From Corynebacterium rhinophilum (GTDB lineage: Bacteria > Actinomycetota > Actinomycetes > Mycobacteriales > Mycobacteriaceae), in contig NZ_JASPHQ010000015.1 of NCBI RefSeq assembly GCF_030227225.1, positions 3,936 to 67,935 on the forward strand: a stretch of 64,000 bases of DNA. Direction: 5' to 3'. How positions within the stretch are numbered: position 1 is the stretch's first letter; every line of letters begins with the position of its first letter. Shown here one piece after another: positions 17,476 to 26,790 of the stretch. The notes beneath the pieces are model-generated. The model was not told the DNA's origin. It searched no databases and saw nothing but the letters and a program-made list of their open reading frames with translations. A program made the position numbers and the translations under genes.

Positions 17476-18104
17476 AATCGGTAATCCTCGACGTGCCGCC
17501 GTTTCACAGCGACGGCGCGCAAAGAGAGTTCGAAGAATTTTCTTCCACACTTCCCGGCCCGGAGCTACTTACCGCGAAATATGGCGGCGGCCGCCCGCAC
17601 CCGCGTGATGTGTCGCGTCTAGCGTATGCAGCCTGCACTACACGGGCACTGCTGACCGTGTGGCTGTGGCTGCCGCACGGCACCAGTGGCAGTGGTGAGA
17701 CGGTGACAGCTAGTCCGACCTCGACAGCCACCTCTACTCCGTCGCCTACGCCGTCCACTACATCGTCGCCGTACGAGCGCGGGCAGCAGCTTGTGGACCA
17801 CCTCGGCCAAGTCCGCCCCTACCGTCCCGACATATTAAAGGCCTGCTTCCAGTGGGTCGGCACTGGCACCCCGCCCGCTTTCCAAGTGAACTCTGACCCG
17901 GACGCGGACACCTACCTGGTGCCCGACGGCTGTGACTCCGGCTGGCGCGAGGAGCTGCCACAGGAAGCGTGGGTATGCGGCGAGGCCAGCGCCTCCAAGC
18001 GGTACTCGATATACAACGAGGCACTGGACGAGGGGCGCGTGAAGCAGCCCTATGCCACCTATCTCCTCGCCTACACCATGATTTGCGGAGGTAACGATGA
18101 ATGA
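17472..18104 (+). CDS. Element protein of unknown function with Ser/Thr/Pro linker
   Basis: A 210-residue product I do not recognise. The N-terminal part (1-55) is polar. A hydrophobic stretch around residue 55-70 (TTRALLTVWLWLPHG) could be a membrane anchor, then comes a Ser/Thr/Pro-rich linker (TASPTSTATSTPSPTPSTTS) and a C-terminal domain with four Cys (KACFQWVG, DGCDSGW, WVCGEAS, TMICGG) that may form disulfides. This suggests a secreted or surface-exposed domain. It overlaps the next gene by eight bases. GC content and codon use differ from the chromosomal backbone. Confidence 0.6.
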   Translation: MKSVILDVPPFHSDGAQREFEEFSSTLPGPELLTAKYGGGRPHPRDVSRLAYAACTTRALLTVWLWLPHGTSGSGETVTASPTSTATSTPSPTPSTTSSPYERGQQLVDHLGQVRPYRPDILKACFQWVGTGTPPAFQVNSDPDADTYLVPDGCDSGWREELPQEAWVCGEASASKRYSIYNEALDEGRVKQPYATYLLAYTMICGGNDE

Positions 18105-18777
18105 CGAAACCCGCGCCTTCTACCCAGTAGATAACGACGAGACGACCATCATGCAGCCGCTCGGCGACCCCGACATTGACTTCGCCCCGCCACAGGAGAC
18201 GGACAACCGCGCCGGGCTGCTCGACAGGCTGGGGCTTCCCCGCCCGCAGTGGAGCCTGCCGCACATCGACACTCCGCGGTGGCTGTGGCAGCCCACCTGG
18301 CGCAGGCGGTGGCTCCGCTGGCTCGCCGTGCTCGCCGCGCTGTATCTGGTCTCGGTGCTGCTGCACAATGCTGCTGCCGGGTACACGGCGGTCGCCGCCA
18401 TTGCCCTGTGGCTCGCCGCATGGTTCAGGGGTCGCCGGTACGAGGTACGGGTACCGCCACGCAGTGCCGTGACGGTCGTGTTCGACCAGAAGACAGGGCG
18501 CGGGCGCTTCGCTGATTTGGACGACGCTTTAGAGGCTGGCGGCCTGGCGAAGACCACCTACGACGAGAATGGCAAGGCTTTCCACACGGCCTGCTGCACC
18601 GTGTCGCTGACCCCACTAGCGGAAACTGGCAACGTGGAGGCGCGAGTGTCCGCGCCGTCGCAGTACCGCCTCGCTGACTTGGAAAAGAATGAGGAGCGCA
18701 TTCGTCGCCGCCTCAATGTGAAAAACCTTTTTGATTTCATATCGACCAGTCAAACGGCAATTTTGTGTTCACCATGA
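18097..18777 (+). CDS. Membrane-anchored element protein, unknown function
   Basis: A 226-residue protein. Residues 1-60 are cytoplasmic and acidic, followed by WRRRWLRWLAVLAALYLVSV and a second hydrophobic helix (about residues 68-110), then a soluble domain (RYEVRVPPRSAVTVVFDQKTGRGRF-like, about 115-226). Two close helices followed by a soluble domain, just upstream of an FtsK-type ATPase, resemble the membrane part of actinobacterial DNA-translocation (TraB/TraSA-like) systems. The C-terminus (ISTSQTAILCSP) looks unnatural, so it may be frameshifted. That role is inference. Confidence 0.5.
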   Translation: MNDETRAFYPVDNDETTIMQPLGDPDIDFAPPQETDNRAGLLDRLGLPRPQWSLPHIDTPRWLWQPTWRRRWLRWLAVLAALYLVSVLLHNAAAGYTAVAAIALWLAAWFRGRRYEVRVPPRSAVTVVFDQKTGRGRFADLDDALEAGGLAKTTYDENGKAFHTACCTVSLTPLAETGNVEARVSAPSQYRLADLEKNEERIRRRLNVKNLFDFISTSQTAILCSP

Positions 18778-18843
18778 CGACCGCTGACCGGCCGGACGCG
18801 GAGGTCGCAACGGAGTCATGGACAAACGTTTAGGAGTAAGAAA

Positions 18844-20130
18844 ATGGCTAAAGATTTTTTCGCCGGACTCGGCGACGACACCCTGCCGCAGGTTCCCGGT
18901 GACACGGAGCAAGTAGCAGAGACGGACACCGTGGACGAGGGTTTTTGCGGCCCCGCACTTATCAACGAGGCAGTCGCTGACCTCGCCAGCTACCGCGAAC
19001 GCTACTCACAGCTTGCCCAGCACGTAAAGGGCGGCTCGTTCCATGAGCCGGGGGTCGGCAAGCTGCCCGCTGACTCTGTGCACGAGCTGCTGCGTATCTA
19101 CGGCGCGGTGTTTTCCCCGCAGCCGTGGCACGAGCACGTGGTGCGGTTTGAGCCGGACAGCGTAGGCCTGACACTGGAACTCGACACCGGCGACGCGGTG
19201 GAAGCCCTGCGCTCCGCCGGTCTCTACGACGTAACCGGCAATGGCCTCACGGCGCAGGTCGCGGGTCACGACATGCAAGCCACCCGCGGCTATCAGCTCG
19301 TCAAGCGCGACGCGCGCGGCCTCTGGGAGCTGGTGCAGTCCACGACGCTGGCACACTGGAACCACACCATGCACAAGCTGGGTCTCGCCTACGTCACTAA
19401 ACGCGCGGACGGGGTGACCTCCTACCTCTGCCCTACTCCGCAGGGGTGGGGTGTGACAGGTGACGGTCGCGGTTACCTGTCAGTGAAACCCCGCCGACTG
19501 TTGGGTTCGACGTTTGGAACCGGACTGTTGAAAAGCTGCGCGGTGTCGTGAAATGCGACGTTGAACTGCGCCGTTTGGCCGCTGACCGAGTGGCAATCGT
19601 CACCCCGCCGAGGGCTGCCCGCATGACCCCTGGGTGCCTGGCGCAGACGAGCAACTCCATGTAACTGGCACCGACTCGTTGGAAGAGTTTTGCGCGTCAT
19701 CTGTTGCCGCGTATCCGCGCCTGGCGTGGGTGCAGGGCCGCACGGCGGACGGCGAAGTGCTGTCGGCTGCTATGGCGCGCTCACCGCACGCACTGGTCGG
19801 CGGCGGCACTGGTAGCGGTAAGTCGTTTTGGGCCTCATGGCTGCTGACTAGCTGCGTGCTCGCGGGTGCCGATGCAATGATTGCCGACGGTAAAGGTAGC
19901 TCGGACTACGTTCCCCTGGTGCAGCACCTACCCAATGTGGTGATGTACACGTCAACCGACGCGGAGCATGTCCGCCTTATCCAGTGGGCGCATGCGGAGA
20001 TGGAACACCGCTACGCGCAGCAGAAAGCCGCAGCTATCTCGGGCGAGGTGTACGAGCCGCGGCTCCTTGTAGTTTTGTTTGACGAGTACGGGGCGTTTTC
20101 AAAGTCAATCAACGTGAAGAGTCACCCGCA
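18844..20130 (+). pseudogene. Frameshifted, truncated FtsK/SpoIIIE (TraB-like) DNA translocase
   Basis: Three pieces of one gene. Frame 1 (18844-about 19490) encodes MAKDFFAGLGDDTLPQ and an alpha/beta N-terminal domain. A second frame (about 19490-19620) continues with TVGFDVWNRTVEKLRGVV. A third frame (about 19622-20130) continues with DPWVPGADEQLHVTGTDSLE and the ATPase: Walker A VGGGTGSGKSFWA and Walker B LLVVLFDEYGAFS. Two single-base indels therefore break it, and the 3' end is lost at the junction with pth at 20173, so the C-terminal part of the motor domain is missing. FtsK/SpoIIIE ATPases of this kind move double-stranded DNA in actinobacterial conjugation. The element fragment is thus not transfer-competent. 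Confidence 0.7.
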
Positions 20131-20172
20131 GAAAAATCATAAGACCGTGCACGGTGTGCCAAGATTGAACTC

Positions 20173-20781
20173 ATGAACGCCTCCACCACGCCTCTGCTTG
20201 TCGTGGGGCTCGGCAACCCTGGGCCCAAATATGAACTCACCCGCCATAACGTCGGACATCTGGTGCTAGATGAACTAGCCAGCCGGACTTCTCCGATGCC
20301 TTCGTCGTTTAGCGTGCACAAGAAATCGAATGCTGAGATTGTGCAGACTCGGTTTAAAATCTCCGATGGTGGCGAGCGACAGGTGATTCTGGCTAAGCCC
20401 CGGACGTACATAAATCTGTCGGGTGGGCCGGTCGCGGCGCTGGCGAAGTTCTTCAATGTCGCACCTAGCGACGTCGTGGTGGTCCACGATGAGCTGGACC
20501 TAGACCCGGGTGTGGTGCGCCTTAAGCGCGGCGGGAGCGAGAATGGCCACAATGGCCTGCGTTCGACATCGAAGTCATTGGGCACGAAGGACTACATGCG
20601 CGTGCGCATTGGCATTGGTCGTCCTCCGGGCCGCCAGGATCCAGCTGATTATGTGCTGCGCAACTTCAATGCCAAGGAGCGCGAGGAACTCGCTTTCACC
20701 CTGCCCACCGCGGCGGAGGCAGTGGAGCTAATCGCCAGCCACGGGCTGGAAATTGCTCAAAACCAGGTGCACGGGCGGTAG
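20173..20781 (+). CDS. pth: Peptidyl-tRNA hydrolase, second copy
   Basis: A complete 202-residue enzyme with GLGNPGPKYELTRHN (catalytic His), YINLSGGP, the Asp in VVHDELDLD and GGSENGHNGLRS. It is closer to the copy at 9696 than to the one at 44728 (shared SFSVHKK, SLGTKDY), but its C-terminus is full length (EIAQNQVHGR). It begins 40 bases after the truncated translocase and ends in its own terminator. It may have arrived with the imported DNA. All catalytic residues are intact, so it is probably active. Confidence 0.93.
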   Translation: MNASTTPLLVVGLGNPGPKYELTRHNVGHLVLDELASRTSPMPSSFSVHKKSNAEIVQTRFKISDGGERQVILAKPRTYINLSGGPVAALAKFFNVAPSDVVVVHDELDLDPGVVRLKRGGSENGHNGLRSTSKSLGTKDYMRVRIGIGRPPGRQDPADYVLRNFNAKEREELAFTLPTAAEAVELIASHGLEIAQNQVHGR

Positions 20782-20804
20782 TAGCTAGCGGCAAGGCAGC
20801 AAAG

Positions 20805-20854
20805 AGCCCCCTTCCCTCCCAGCTTTCACGGGAATGAGGAAGAGGGCTATTTTC
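20805..20854 (+). terminator. Terminator of the second pth
   Basis: AGCCCCCTTCC (20805-20815) pairs with GGAAGAGGGCT (20838-20848) with one mismatch, followed by ATTTTC. The next 150 bases to the metallophore operon hold no gene I can support. Confidence 0.75.
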
Positions 20855-21007
20855 GCTTTCTAGGAAGCTTCAGCCTTACAGCTCGTCGGTGTTCGTGCTG
20901 CTCGGCGTTTTCGTCGGCGGTTTCGCTCTGCCCACCGAGCGCCTGGCGGTGGGATTCGGGAAGCTGCGGCAGGGCGGCCCGTGAGGGCATCGACCAGGTG
21001 ATGAGGA

Positions 21008-22741
21008 TCAGGCGCCCGAGGAGCTCCCCGTCCGACACGCCCACGACTCGGCGTAGCGGCCGCCCTTCGCCAGCAATTCATCGTGCGTGCCCCGTTCTGC
21101 GACCGTCCCGTCCTCCGAAAGCACGACGATGAGGTCGGCATCGCGGACGGTGTGCAGGCGATGGGCGACGACGATCACGGTGCGATCGCCGCGCAACGCC
21201 TCCATCGTGCCGACGATCGCCCGCTCAGTGGCCGCATCCAGCGAGGACGTCGGCTCGTCGAGAAGCACCACCGGGGAATCCTTCAGAAGCGCCCGGGCGA
21301 TGGCGAGGCGCTGCCGCTCGCCTCCCGACAGCAGCGTCCCCTCCTCCCCCACCGGGGTATCCCACCCGGAAGGCAGCAGCTCCACGATGCGGTCCACCCC
21401 GGAACGCCGAGCGGCCTCGCGCAAGCGGTCCCCGTCACCGGGCCCGGAACCGAATTCGGGGTCGGCGAAGACCACGTTGTCCCGCACGGACGCGTCGAAA
21501 AGGAACGTCTCCTGGAACACCGGGGTCACCAGCGAGTTCACGCCGTCGGTGCCGATCCGAGGCAAGGGCACCCCGCCGATGAGGATCTCCCCCGAGTCCG
21601 GATCATGAAAACGCGACAGCAGCCGCATGACCGTCGTCTTGCCCGCCCCCGACGGTCCCACTACAGCAACCAGCGCTCCCTGAGGTGCACGGAAGCTGAC
21701 GCCGTCGAGAACCTTCTTATCCCCGTACCCGAAGCTCACGCCGCGGAACTCCACGTCATGCCCGTTGGGCAGCTCCGGTGCGGTCGGTTCGGGAAGGGCG
21801 GGGATCGCCCGAAGGTCACGCAACGCAGCCAACGTGTTGCGGCCCGCACCGAAACCGCCGGACAACGCTCCCGCCGTGGTGATCGGTCCGGTGAACTGGA
21901 CGACCACGATGAGCATTGGCGCCAACTGCGCCGGCGCCATCCCGCCCGTCGCGGCGACTGCTACGGCGACGATTACCGCCGCCGTGAACACCGCATGGAC
22001 GACCGAACTCAACCGTCCGATGGCCGCCCCCTGCGTCGACGTCGCCTTCGCGAACGTATCGTGTTGGGCCCGGATCGCCTCATCCACCATCGCGTCCGCC
22101 GCCGAACCGTCGCTCGCGGCGCGAATCGCCTGCTGGCAGCGGGTGAACTCGATCAGCCTGCCGGAGACGGCAGCGACGGCGTCAGCATGCGCTTCGTCCG
22201 ACTCCCCGCCGACCCGGCCAATGGCCCGGTAGGCGAAGAAGAGCACCGGCGCCGACGCGACGAGAACCAAACCGACGCGCCAATCCACCGCCAGAATTCC
22301 GAAGGCGATGACGGTCGGCGCAACCACCGCGGCGATGACGGGCCGCAGGATCACGTGCGGCACGGACGCCGCGAACGCGATACCCGACGACGCCATCTCC
22401 GAAAAGCGGCCGGCCGTGGACTTGGTGACGTACCCGAGTGGCAACGTCAGCACGCGTTTGCCCAGGGAACGCAGCAGGGACGACAGCACCGCTGCGGAAT
22501 TCGCCCTGCCGACCATCCCCGCGGCGAGGGACAGCACCGCATGGGCGACCGCGAGGCCGGCGATGACGCCGGTGAAACGCCACGCCGTCGCATCATCTCC
22601 CTCGGCCAGAGCCGACAGCAGCGGCAGCAGCGCGACGAACGCCGCTCCCTGGGCCAGCGAGGCAAGCGCGGCCAACGCAATGAGCCACGCCAGCGTCATT
22701 CTCGAGCGCCGATCCGTCATCGACCACAAGTCCCGAATCAT
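21008..22741 (-). CDS. ABC half-transporter, YbtQ/IrtB-like
   Basis: A 577-residue type IV (exporter-fold) ABC protein and the last gene of the metallophore operon. The transmembrane domain is residues about 1-310. The ATPase follows with Walker A VVGPSGAGKTTVMRL (about 370), signature LLSGGERQRLAIARALL (about 470) and Walker B PVVLLDEPTSSLDAATE, plus the switch His in VAHRLHTVRDAD. It starts by a 4-base ATGA overlap with its partner upstream, so the two form a heterodimer. In yersiniabactin (YbtPQ) and mycobactin (IrtAB) systems, pairs with this fold import the ferric siderophore. Here there is no siderophore-interacting reductase domain. Import is inferred from the cluster type; export cannot be excluded. 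Confidence 0.88.
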   Translation of the reverse strand: MIRDLWSMTDRRSRMTLAWLIALAALASLAQGAAFVALLPLLSALAEGDDATAWRFTGVIAGLAVAHAVLSLAAGMVGRANSAAVLSSLLRSLGKRVLTLPLGYVTKSTAGRFSEMASSGIAFAASVPHVILRPVIAAVVAPTVIAFGILAVDWRVGLVLVASAPVLFFAYRAIGRVGGESDEAHADAVAAVSGRLIEFTRCQQAIRAASDGSAADAMVDEAIRAQHDTFAKATSTQGAAIGRLSSVVHAVFTAAVIVAVAVAATGGMAPAQLAPMLIVVVQFTGPITTAGALSGGFGAGRNTLAALRDLRAIPALPEPTAPELPNGHDVEFRGVSFGYGDKKVLDGVSFRAPQGALVAVVGPSGAGKTTVMRLLSRFHDPDSGEILIGGVPLPRIGTDGVNSLVTPVFQETFLFDASVRDNVVFADPEFGSGPGDGDRLREAARRSGVDRIVELLPSGWDTPVGEEGTLLSGGERQRLAIARALLKDSPVVLLDEPTSSLDAATERAIVGTMEALRGDRTVIVVAHRLHTVRDADLIVVLSEDGTVAERGTHDELLAKGGRYAESWACRTGSSSGA

Positions 22742-24516
22742 CGGTTCCCCGCCTTTTCATCGTCTGATTCAGTGCCCCGCGGAGCGGATGGTTCGTCGTC
22801 GAGCGCGAACGCGCGCCACAAATCCCGGTAGCGGCCACCGCGCGCAAGCAACTCGTCGTGGGTACCCGCCTCCGCGACCGCTCCCCCATCGAGAACGAGG
22901 ATGCGGTCGGCGTTGCGGATCGTGCTCAACCTGTGCGCGATCACAATCACCGTCCGCGAACGGGCCAAACGCTCGATTGCGGACTGGATGAGGGCCTCGG
23001 AAGCCGGATCCGCATAAGCGGTTGCCTCATCGAAGATGAGCACCGGCGCGTCCGTGACGATCGACCTCGCGATGGCCACGCGCTGCGCCTCACCGCCGGA
23101 AAAGGTCACGTCGACGTTGACCACCGAATCCAGACGCTTCGGCAGCGCCGCGATGACCGCATCGAGGTTCGCGAGCTTCGCGGCCGCCATGATTTCGCCG
23201 TCGGTGGCGTCTCTCCTGGCCAGCCGGATGTTCTCCCGCAACGGCAGCGTGAGCAACTGCGGATCTTGGAACACCACCGACACCGAGCGGTGCACGTCGC
23301 GCACGGCGATGTCGCGAAGATCGGCGCCGCCCAGCAGCACCGAGCCTTCAACGGGGTCGTGGAAACGCGCCAACAGCCGGGCGACGGTGGACTTTCCGGA
23401 ACCGGAGGTCCCCACCAGCGCAGTGAGGGTCCCCGGTTCGAACGTCGCGGACATCCCGTCGAGGACCCGCGGCCCATCGCCGTAGGAGAAGACCAGGTTC
23501 CGGACCTCGAGCGCGCCTCCGCGCACGGGCACCGGATCGGCGGGCTCGGCGATTGGCGGCGTGCCCAGCACCTCCGCGATGGACTTCAGGGCGGCAATCC
23601 CCGCGATGATGGGTTCGGAGTTCATGGCCACCCGCACGATCGCCGCGGAGAGTCCAAGGCTGAGAACCAGCCCGGCGACGAGACCCTCCGGTATGCCGCC
23701 CGCGGCGTCCCTCAGAGCGAGGCCGGCCCAGCACACCACTGCGAGGACTGTGATCGGGGACGTCACCACGTCGATGAACCCGAGATAGATGTTCGATTGC
23801 CGGGACCAGGCGGACCACGCGCGGACGAACGACAACGCCGCGGCATCGTAGCGACCCGCGCCCTGGTTGGCGCGTCCGAAGGACTTCATCACCGGGATAC
23901 CGCGCACCAACTCGATGACCGCGGCCGTCACTCCTTCGGAGGCTCGCTCGTAGTCGCGCTGAAGACCGGCTCCGCGCGAAATCATCACGCCCATCAGGGC
24001 GAAGGTGACCAGCACCGGGACGATCGCCACCGCCGCGATCCGCCAATCCACCGCGACGAGCGCGATGAGGGAAAGCAGGGGAACCAGCACCGCCACCACG
24101 GTCTCACCGACGGTGTGGCCCATGAGCTGGTGGACAGCCGCGACGTCCTTCTCAACCGACCCGATGATTCCCGACGAGCGCCGGGCGTCCAGCCAGCCCA
24201 GCGGCAACTTCCGGATTTGGGCGACCAGCCGGCGCCGGAGGTGGAGCTGCAGGTCGTTATCCGCCCGGTGCGAGAGCATGCCGGCGGCGCCGTCCGCGGC
24301 CATGCGCACCGTTGCGGCGACGACGATGACAGCCACGGCCAACCACGTCCGATGCTCCGGGGCCTCCGGGTACGTCATCGCGATGTCGATGATGCCGACC
24401 AGCGAAGCGACGGTAGCCACCGACGACAGGACGGATAACGCGACCACCGCACGCATCCGCGTCCGGATCGGGGCGAGCAGCGACCACGGGCCTACGGTCC
24501 CGTCCACGGCGCTCAC
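22738..24516 (-). CDS. ABC half-transporter, YbtP/IrtA-like
   Basis: A 592-residue exporter-fold ABC protein started at GTG 24516, where GTGA overlaps the methyltransferase stop; longer readings run into that gene. Six helices cover residues about 15-300. The ATPase has Walker A LVGTSGSGKSTVARLLA (about 370), a degenerate signature TFSGGEAQRVAIARSIV and Walker B PVLIFDEATAYADPASE. The ATYADP variant in the D-loop region also occurs in YbtP/IrtA-type proteins. It is the partner of the following gene, and the pair probably handles the metal-loaded product. Confidence 0.88.
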   Translation of the reverse strand: MSAVDGTVGPWSLLAPIRTRMRAVVALSVLSSVATVASLVGIIDIAMTYPEAPEHRTWLAVAVIVVAATVRMAADGAAGMLSHRADNDLQLHLRRRLVAQIRKLPLGWLDARRSSGIIGSVEKDVAAVHQLMGHTVGETVVAVLVPLLSLIALVAVDWRIAAVAIVPVLVTFALMGVMISRGAGLQRDYERASEGVTAAVIELVRGIPVMKSFGRANQGAGRYDAAALSFVRAWSAWSRQSNIYLGFIDVVTSPITVLAVVCWAGLALRDAAGGIPEGLVAGLVLSLGLSAAIVRVAMNSEPIIAGIAALKSIAEVLGTPPIAEPADPVPVRGGALEVRNLVFSYGDGPRVLDGMSATFEPGTLTALVGTSGSGKSTVARLLARFHDPVEGSVLLGGADLRDIAVRDVHRSVSVVFQDPQLLTLPLRENIRLARRDATDGEIMAAAKLANLDAVIAALPKRLDSVVNVDVTFSGGEAQRVAIARSIVTDAPVLIFDEATAYADPASEALIQSAIERLARSRTVIVIAHRLSTIRNADRILVLDGGAVAEAGTHDELLARGGRYRDLWRAFALDDEPSAPRGTESDDEKAGNR

Positions 24517-25307
24517 TTGCCCGCCTCCCCGATCGCGCTTTTCTTCGTGAGAGTGCAGAAGTACACCATGCCGGCGTGTGAGGCTCCGCCCAGCTTCAGC
24601 CCGTTGGCTTCGGCGAGGTCCTCGAGCTCGCTGCCCCGGAACACCCGGTGGCCCATCTTCGCCATGACGGCCATGTCGACCCGCTCGTTCACGTCGGGAT
24701 CCTCGGCGAACGTCTGCACGTAAGCGATGCCGCCGTCGGCGAGCAGACCGGCGACCCTGCCGAGCGCGGCACCCGCATCCTTCATTTGGTGGAGCGCGCC
24801 GCACACCCAGATTTCATCGGTCCTGCCGGGCTCTCCCGCGAGCGGCGCGAGGACATCGGCGACGTGGAATTCCGTCCGGGCCCCGAGCCTTTCGACGGCG
24901 GCGCGTTCGCGGGCGATGCGGATCGCATTGGGCGACAGGTCGTAGCCGACGATGTTCGCCCTGCGATAGCGAGGCTCGGCGGCGAGCATGCGGGCGAGCC
25001 ACCCGGTTCCGCAACCGAGGTCGAGAACCCGGGCCGGCGCATCCGGCCCGGGATCCAGCGCACGGAGCTTCCGATACACGGCGGCGGCGTCCATCGGTTC
25101 ACGCGCATAGCGGCTGAGGAACCTCGGCTGGACCTTGTCCTCGTAGGCCGCGAGGAGTCTGCGGTTGTTCTGGACGATCTGGGCAATCGACTTCATCTGG
25201 TTCTGTCTCCGGGGTGTGTGGGCCGCGTCCACGCGGCGGTTTCGGGTTAGGTGCTCGGGTTCGCGGGCCGTCGTCGGCGGCGCCGCCCCCGTGGACGTGC
25301 CCGTCAT
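24513..25307 (-). CDS. Class I SAM-dependent methyltransferase
   Basis: A 264-residue enzyme with motif I ARVLDLGCGTGWLARMLA (residue about 92), acidic motif II in IVGYDLSPNAIRIARERA, and FHVADVLAPLAG as motif III. ATG 25307 overlaps the upstream permease stop (ATGA); an internal Met (MKSIAQIVQ) about 37 residues later is an alternative start, and the intervening stretch is low-complexity. The NRPS in this operon lacks an in-line methyltransferase domain, so this enzyme may methylate the peptide or a thiazoline carbon or nitrogen in trans. The methyl acceptor cannot be told from sequence. Confidence 0.85.
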   Translation of the reverse strand: MTGTSTGAAPPTTAREPEHLTRNRRVDAAHTPRRQNQMKSIAQIVQNNRRLLAAYEDKVQPRFLSRYAREPMDAAAVYRKLRALDPGPDAPARVLDLGCGTGWLARMLAAEPRYRRANIVGYDLSPNAIRIARERAAVERLGARTEFHVADVLAPLAGEPGRTDEIWVCGALHQMKDAGAALGRVAGLLADGGIAYVQTFAEDPDVNERVDMAVMAKMGHRVFRGSELEDLAEANGLKLGGASHAGMVYFCTLTKKSAIGEAGK

Positions 25308-26041
25308 GCAGACTCCCCCGGCCTCGTTTTCACGGCGATGCCCCACGCCGCGAGCACGGCGATGCCTAAGAACCAGGCCGCGCAGACCACCAGACCCGCA
25401 GCCCCGGTGCCGTTGACGGCCTCGCCTGCCGCGGATACGGGGGTGTGCCCGGCGATTCCGCGCAGGAGGGGACGGAAGTGGTCGGCGGGCATGAGCACCG
25501 TGTTGACGAACATCGCAACGATGATTAACGGGATGAGGGCCACGGACCCCTGGGGGCTGGTGATGGAGAACGCGATGTACGTGCCGGTGCATGCGGCCGC
25601 CGCGGCAACCATCGCCCCGGTCACCGCGATCCTCCACCACCAGGACACCTCCGGGGGGCCGTCGGAAAGCAAGGCGGCCACCGCCGCGACGACGGCCGTC
25701 ATCGCCATGATCCGGATGAACTCGGCAATGATCCGTGCGGCCGACACGGCCGCGTACGGTGACGGCATGGTGATTAACCGCTCGTGGAAGCCATTGCTGC
25801 GTTCAACGAACACGGTGGACGATCCCGTGATGGCCAGGATGAACGCCCACGCCGTCACGACCAGGATGACCGCGTTCCGGAGTTCGAACTCTCCGGTGAG
25901 CTGCCTGACCAGGCCACCGAACATGCGGTTGACGATGAACAGGTACACGAGCGGAGCAATGAACGTCATGAACCAGAAGTCGGGGCGCCGCAGCCAAATG
26001 TGGGCGATGCGCCGCAGATGCACGAAGATGGCGCCGATCAT
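25304..26041 (-). CDS. ABC-2 type permease, second subunit
   Basis: A 245-residue, six-helix ABC-2 permease. It starts at ATG 26041, overlapping the previous stop by ATGA. Typical ABC-2 features are the first helix FWFMTFIAPLVYLFIVNRMFGG, the central RSNGFHERLITMPSPY loop (residues about 85-100), and the last helix near the C-terminus. With the preceding permease and the DrrA-like ATPase it makes a complete three-gene exporter, probably for the newly made metallophore. Confidence 0.85.
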   Translation of the reverse strand: MIGAIFVHLRRIAHIWLRRPDFWFMTFIAPLVYLFIVNRMFGGLVRQLTGEFELRNAVILVVTAWAFILAITGSSTVFVERSNGFHERLITMPSPYAAVSAARIIAEFIRIMAMTAVVAAVAALLSDGPPEVSWWWRIAVTGAMVAAAAACTGTYIAFSITSPQGSVALIPLIIVAMFVNTVLMPADHFRPLLRGIAGHTPVSAAGEAVNGTGAAGLVVCAAWFLGIAVLAAWGIAVKTRPGESA

Positions 26042-26790
26042 GATTCGCTCCTCGAGGTGAACCGGCGGATGAACAGGACGATTCCGGCGACCACCGCGAC
26101 ACCGAGCCACAGGGCTGCCTCTTCCCCGGCGCTATCCGGGAAGGCGTCCGGGGACGCCGCCCTGATCACCTCGATCATCGGCGAAAACGGCATGTGACGT
26201 ACGACGTCGCGCAGGGAGCCGTCCAAAGCGGTCGCCGGAATGAACGCGGTAGAGAACATGAGCAGCAGCATTTCCAGCGCCTGGATCGATGAGGCCGTCG
26301 ACACCGGGGCGGGCACCATCAGGATCACCCCGTCCGTGACCAGGGACAGGACCGCCGCGGCGAGCAGCGACCACAGGACAGTCCACGCGACGTCACCGAC
26401 AGCCATGTCGAGGCCGCAGGCCCACGCGACGACCAGCAGCGCCGCGATCGACGCGGACATCCGCAGCACATCGGTGGCGAGCCTGCCGGCGACATAGCCG
26501 CCTGTGGCCCCGGGCAACACGCGCACGCGGTCAACGAGCCCGGATTCGACGTCCTGTCCCACCGCCATCGCCGACGCCGCGGCGGTGAACATCGCCGCCT
26601 GGAACAGGCAGCCGCCGAGCACGAAACGCAGGTACCCGAAGCCGGATTGCCCCGCCGAGTATCCAAACACCGCGTACAGGCACAGCAGGAAGAGGGGCGG
26701 AACTACGAACATGGAGATCAGCGACGCGGTGTTGCGTCGCAACAGCAGCAGATCCCGACGGAGAAACGCCGCGACCGACGTCGCACTCAT
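26038..26790 (-). CDS. ABC-2 type permease, first subunit
   Basis: A 250-residue permease from ATG 26790, where ATGA overlaps the ATPase stop; an upstream extension of the frame lies antisense to nothing useful and is rejected. It has six hydrophobic segments and the family loop ESGLVDRVRVLPGATGGYVAGR (shown here only as its ends, residues about 80-100). It resembles DrrB-type drug-efflux permeases. The two different permease subunits suggest a heterodimeric channel. Confidence 0.85.
   Translation of the reverse strand: MSATSVAAFLRRDLLLLRRNTASLISMFVVPPLFLLCLYAVFGYSAGQSGFGYLRFVLGGCLFQAAMFTAAASAMAVGQDVESGLVDRVRVLPGATGGYVAGRLATDVLRMSASIAALLVVAWACGLDMAVGDVAWTVLWSLLAAAVLSLVTDGVILMVPAPVSTASSIQALEMLLLMFSTAFIPATALDGSLRDVVRHMPFSPMIEVIRAASPDAFPDSAGEEAALWLGVAVVAGIVLFIRRFTSRSES

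Noticed and set aside
16251..17522. Reading the gap remnant as a full 423-residue gene
   Set aside because: The part beyond 17258 is unrelated to GAPDH and antisense to the small coupled ORFs; no cofactor-binding domain is present.
20858..21007. Possible C-terminal fragment on the minus strand ending SSTNTDEL
   Set aside because: The frame upstream of it soon turns into Cys/Pro-rich, non-protein-like sequence, so it may be chance.
21083..22831. Long plus-strand open frames antisense to the ABC genes (also 22858-24438, 27039-28061)
   Set aside because: They are Arg/His/Gly-rich, lack domains, and lie opposite genes with full motifs. Long antisense frames are expected at this GC content.
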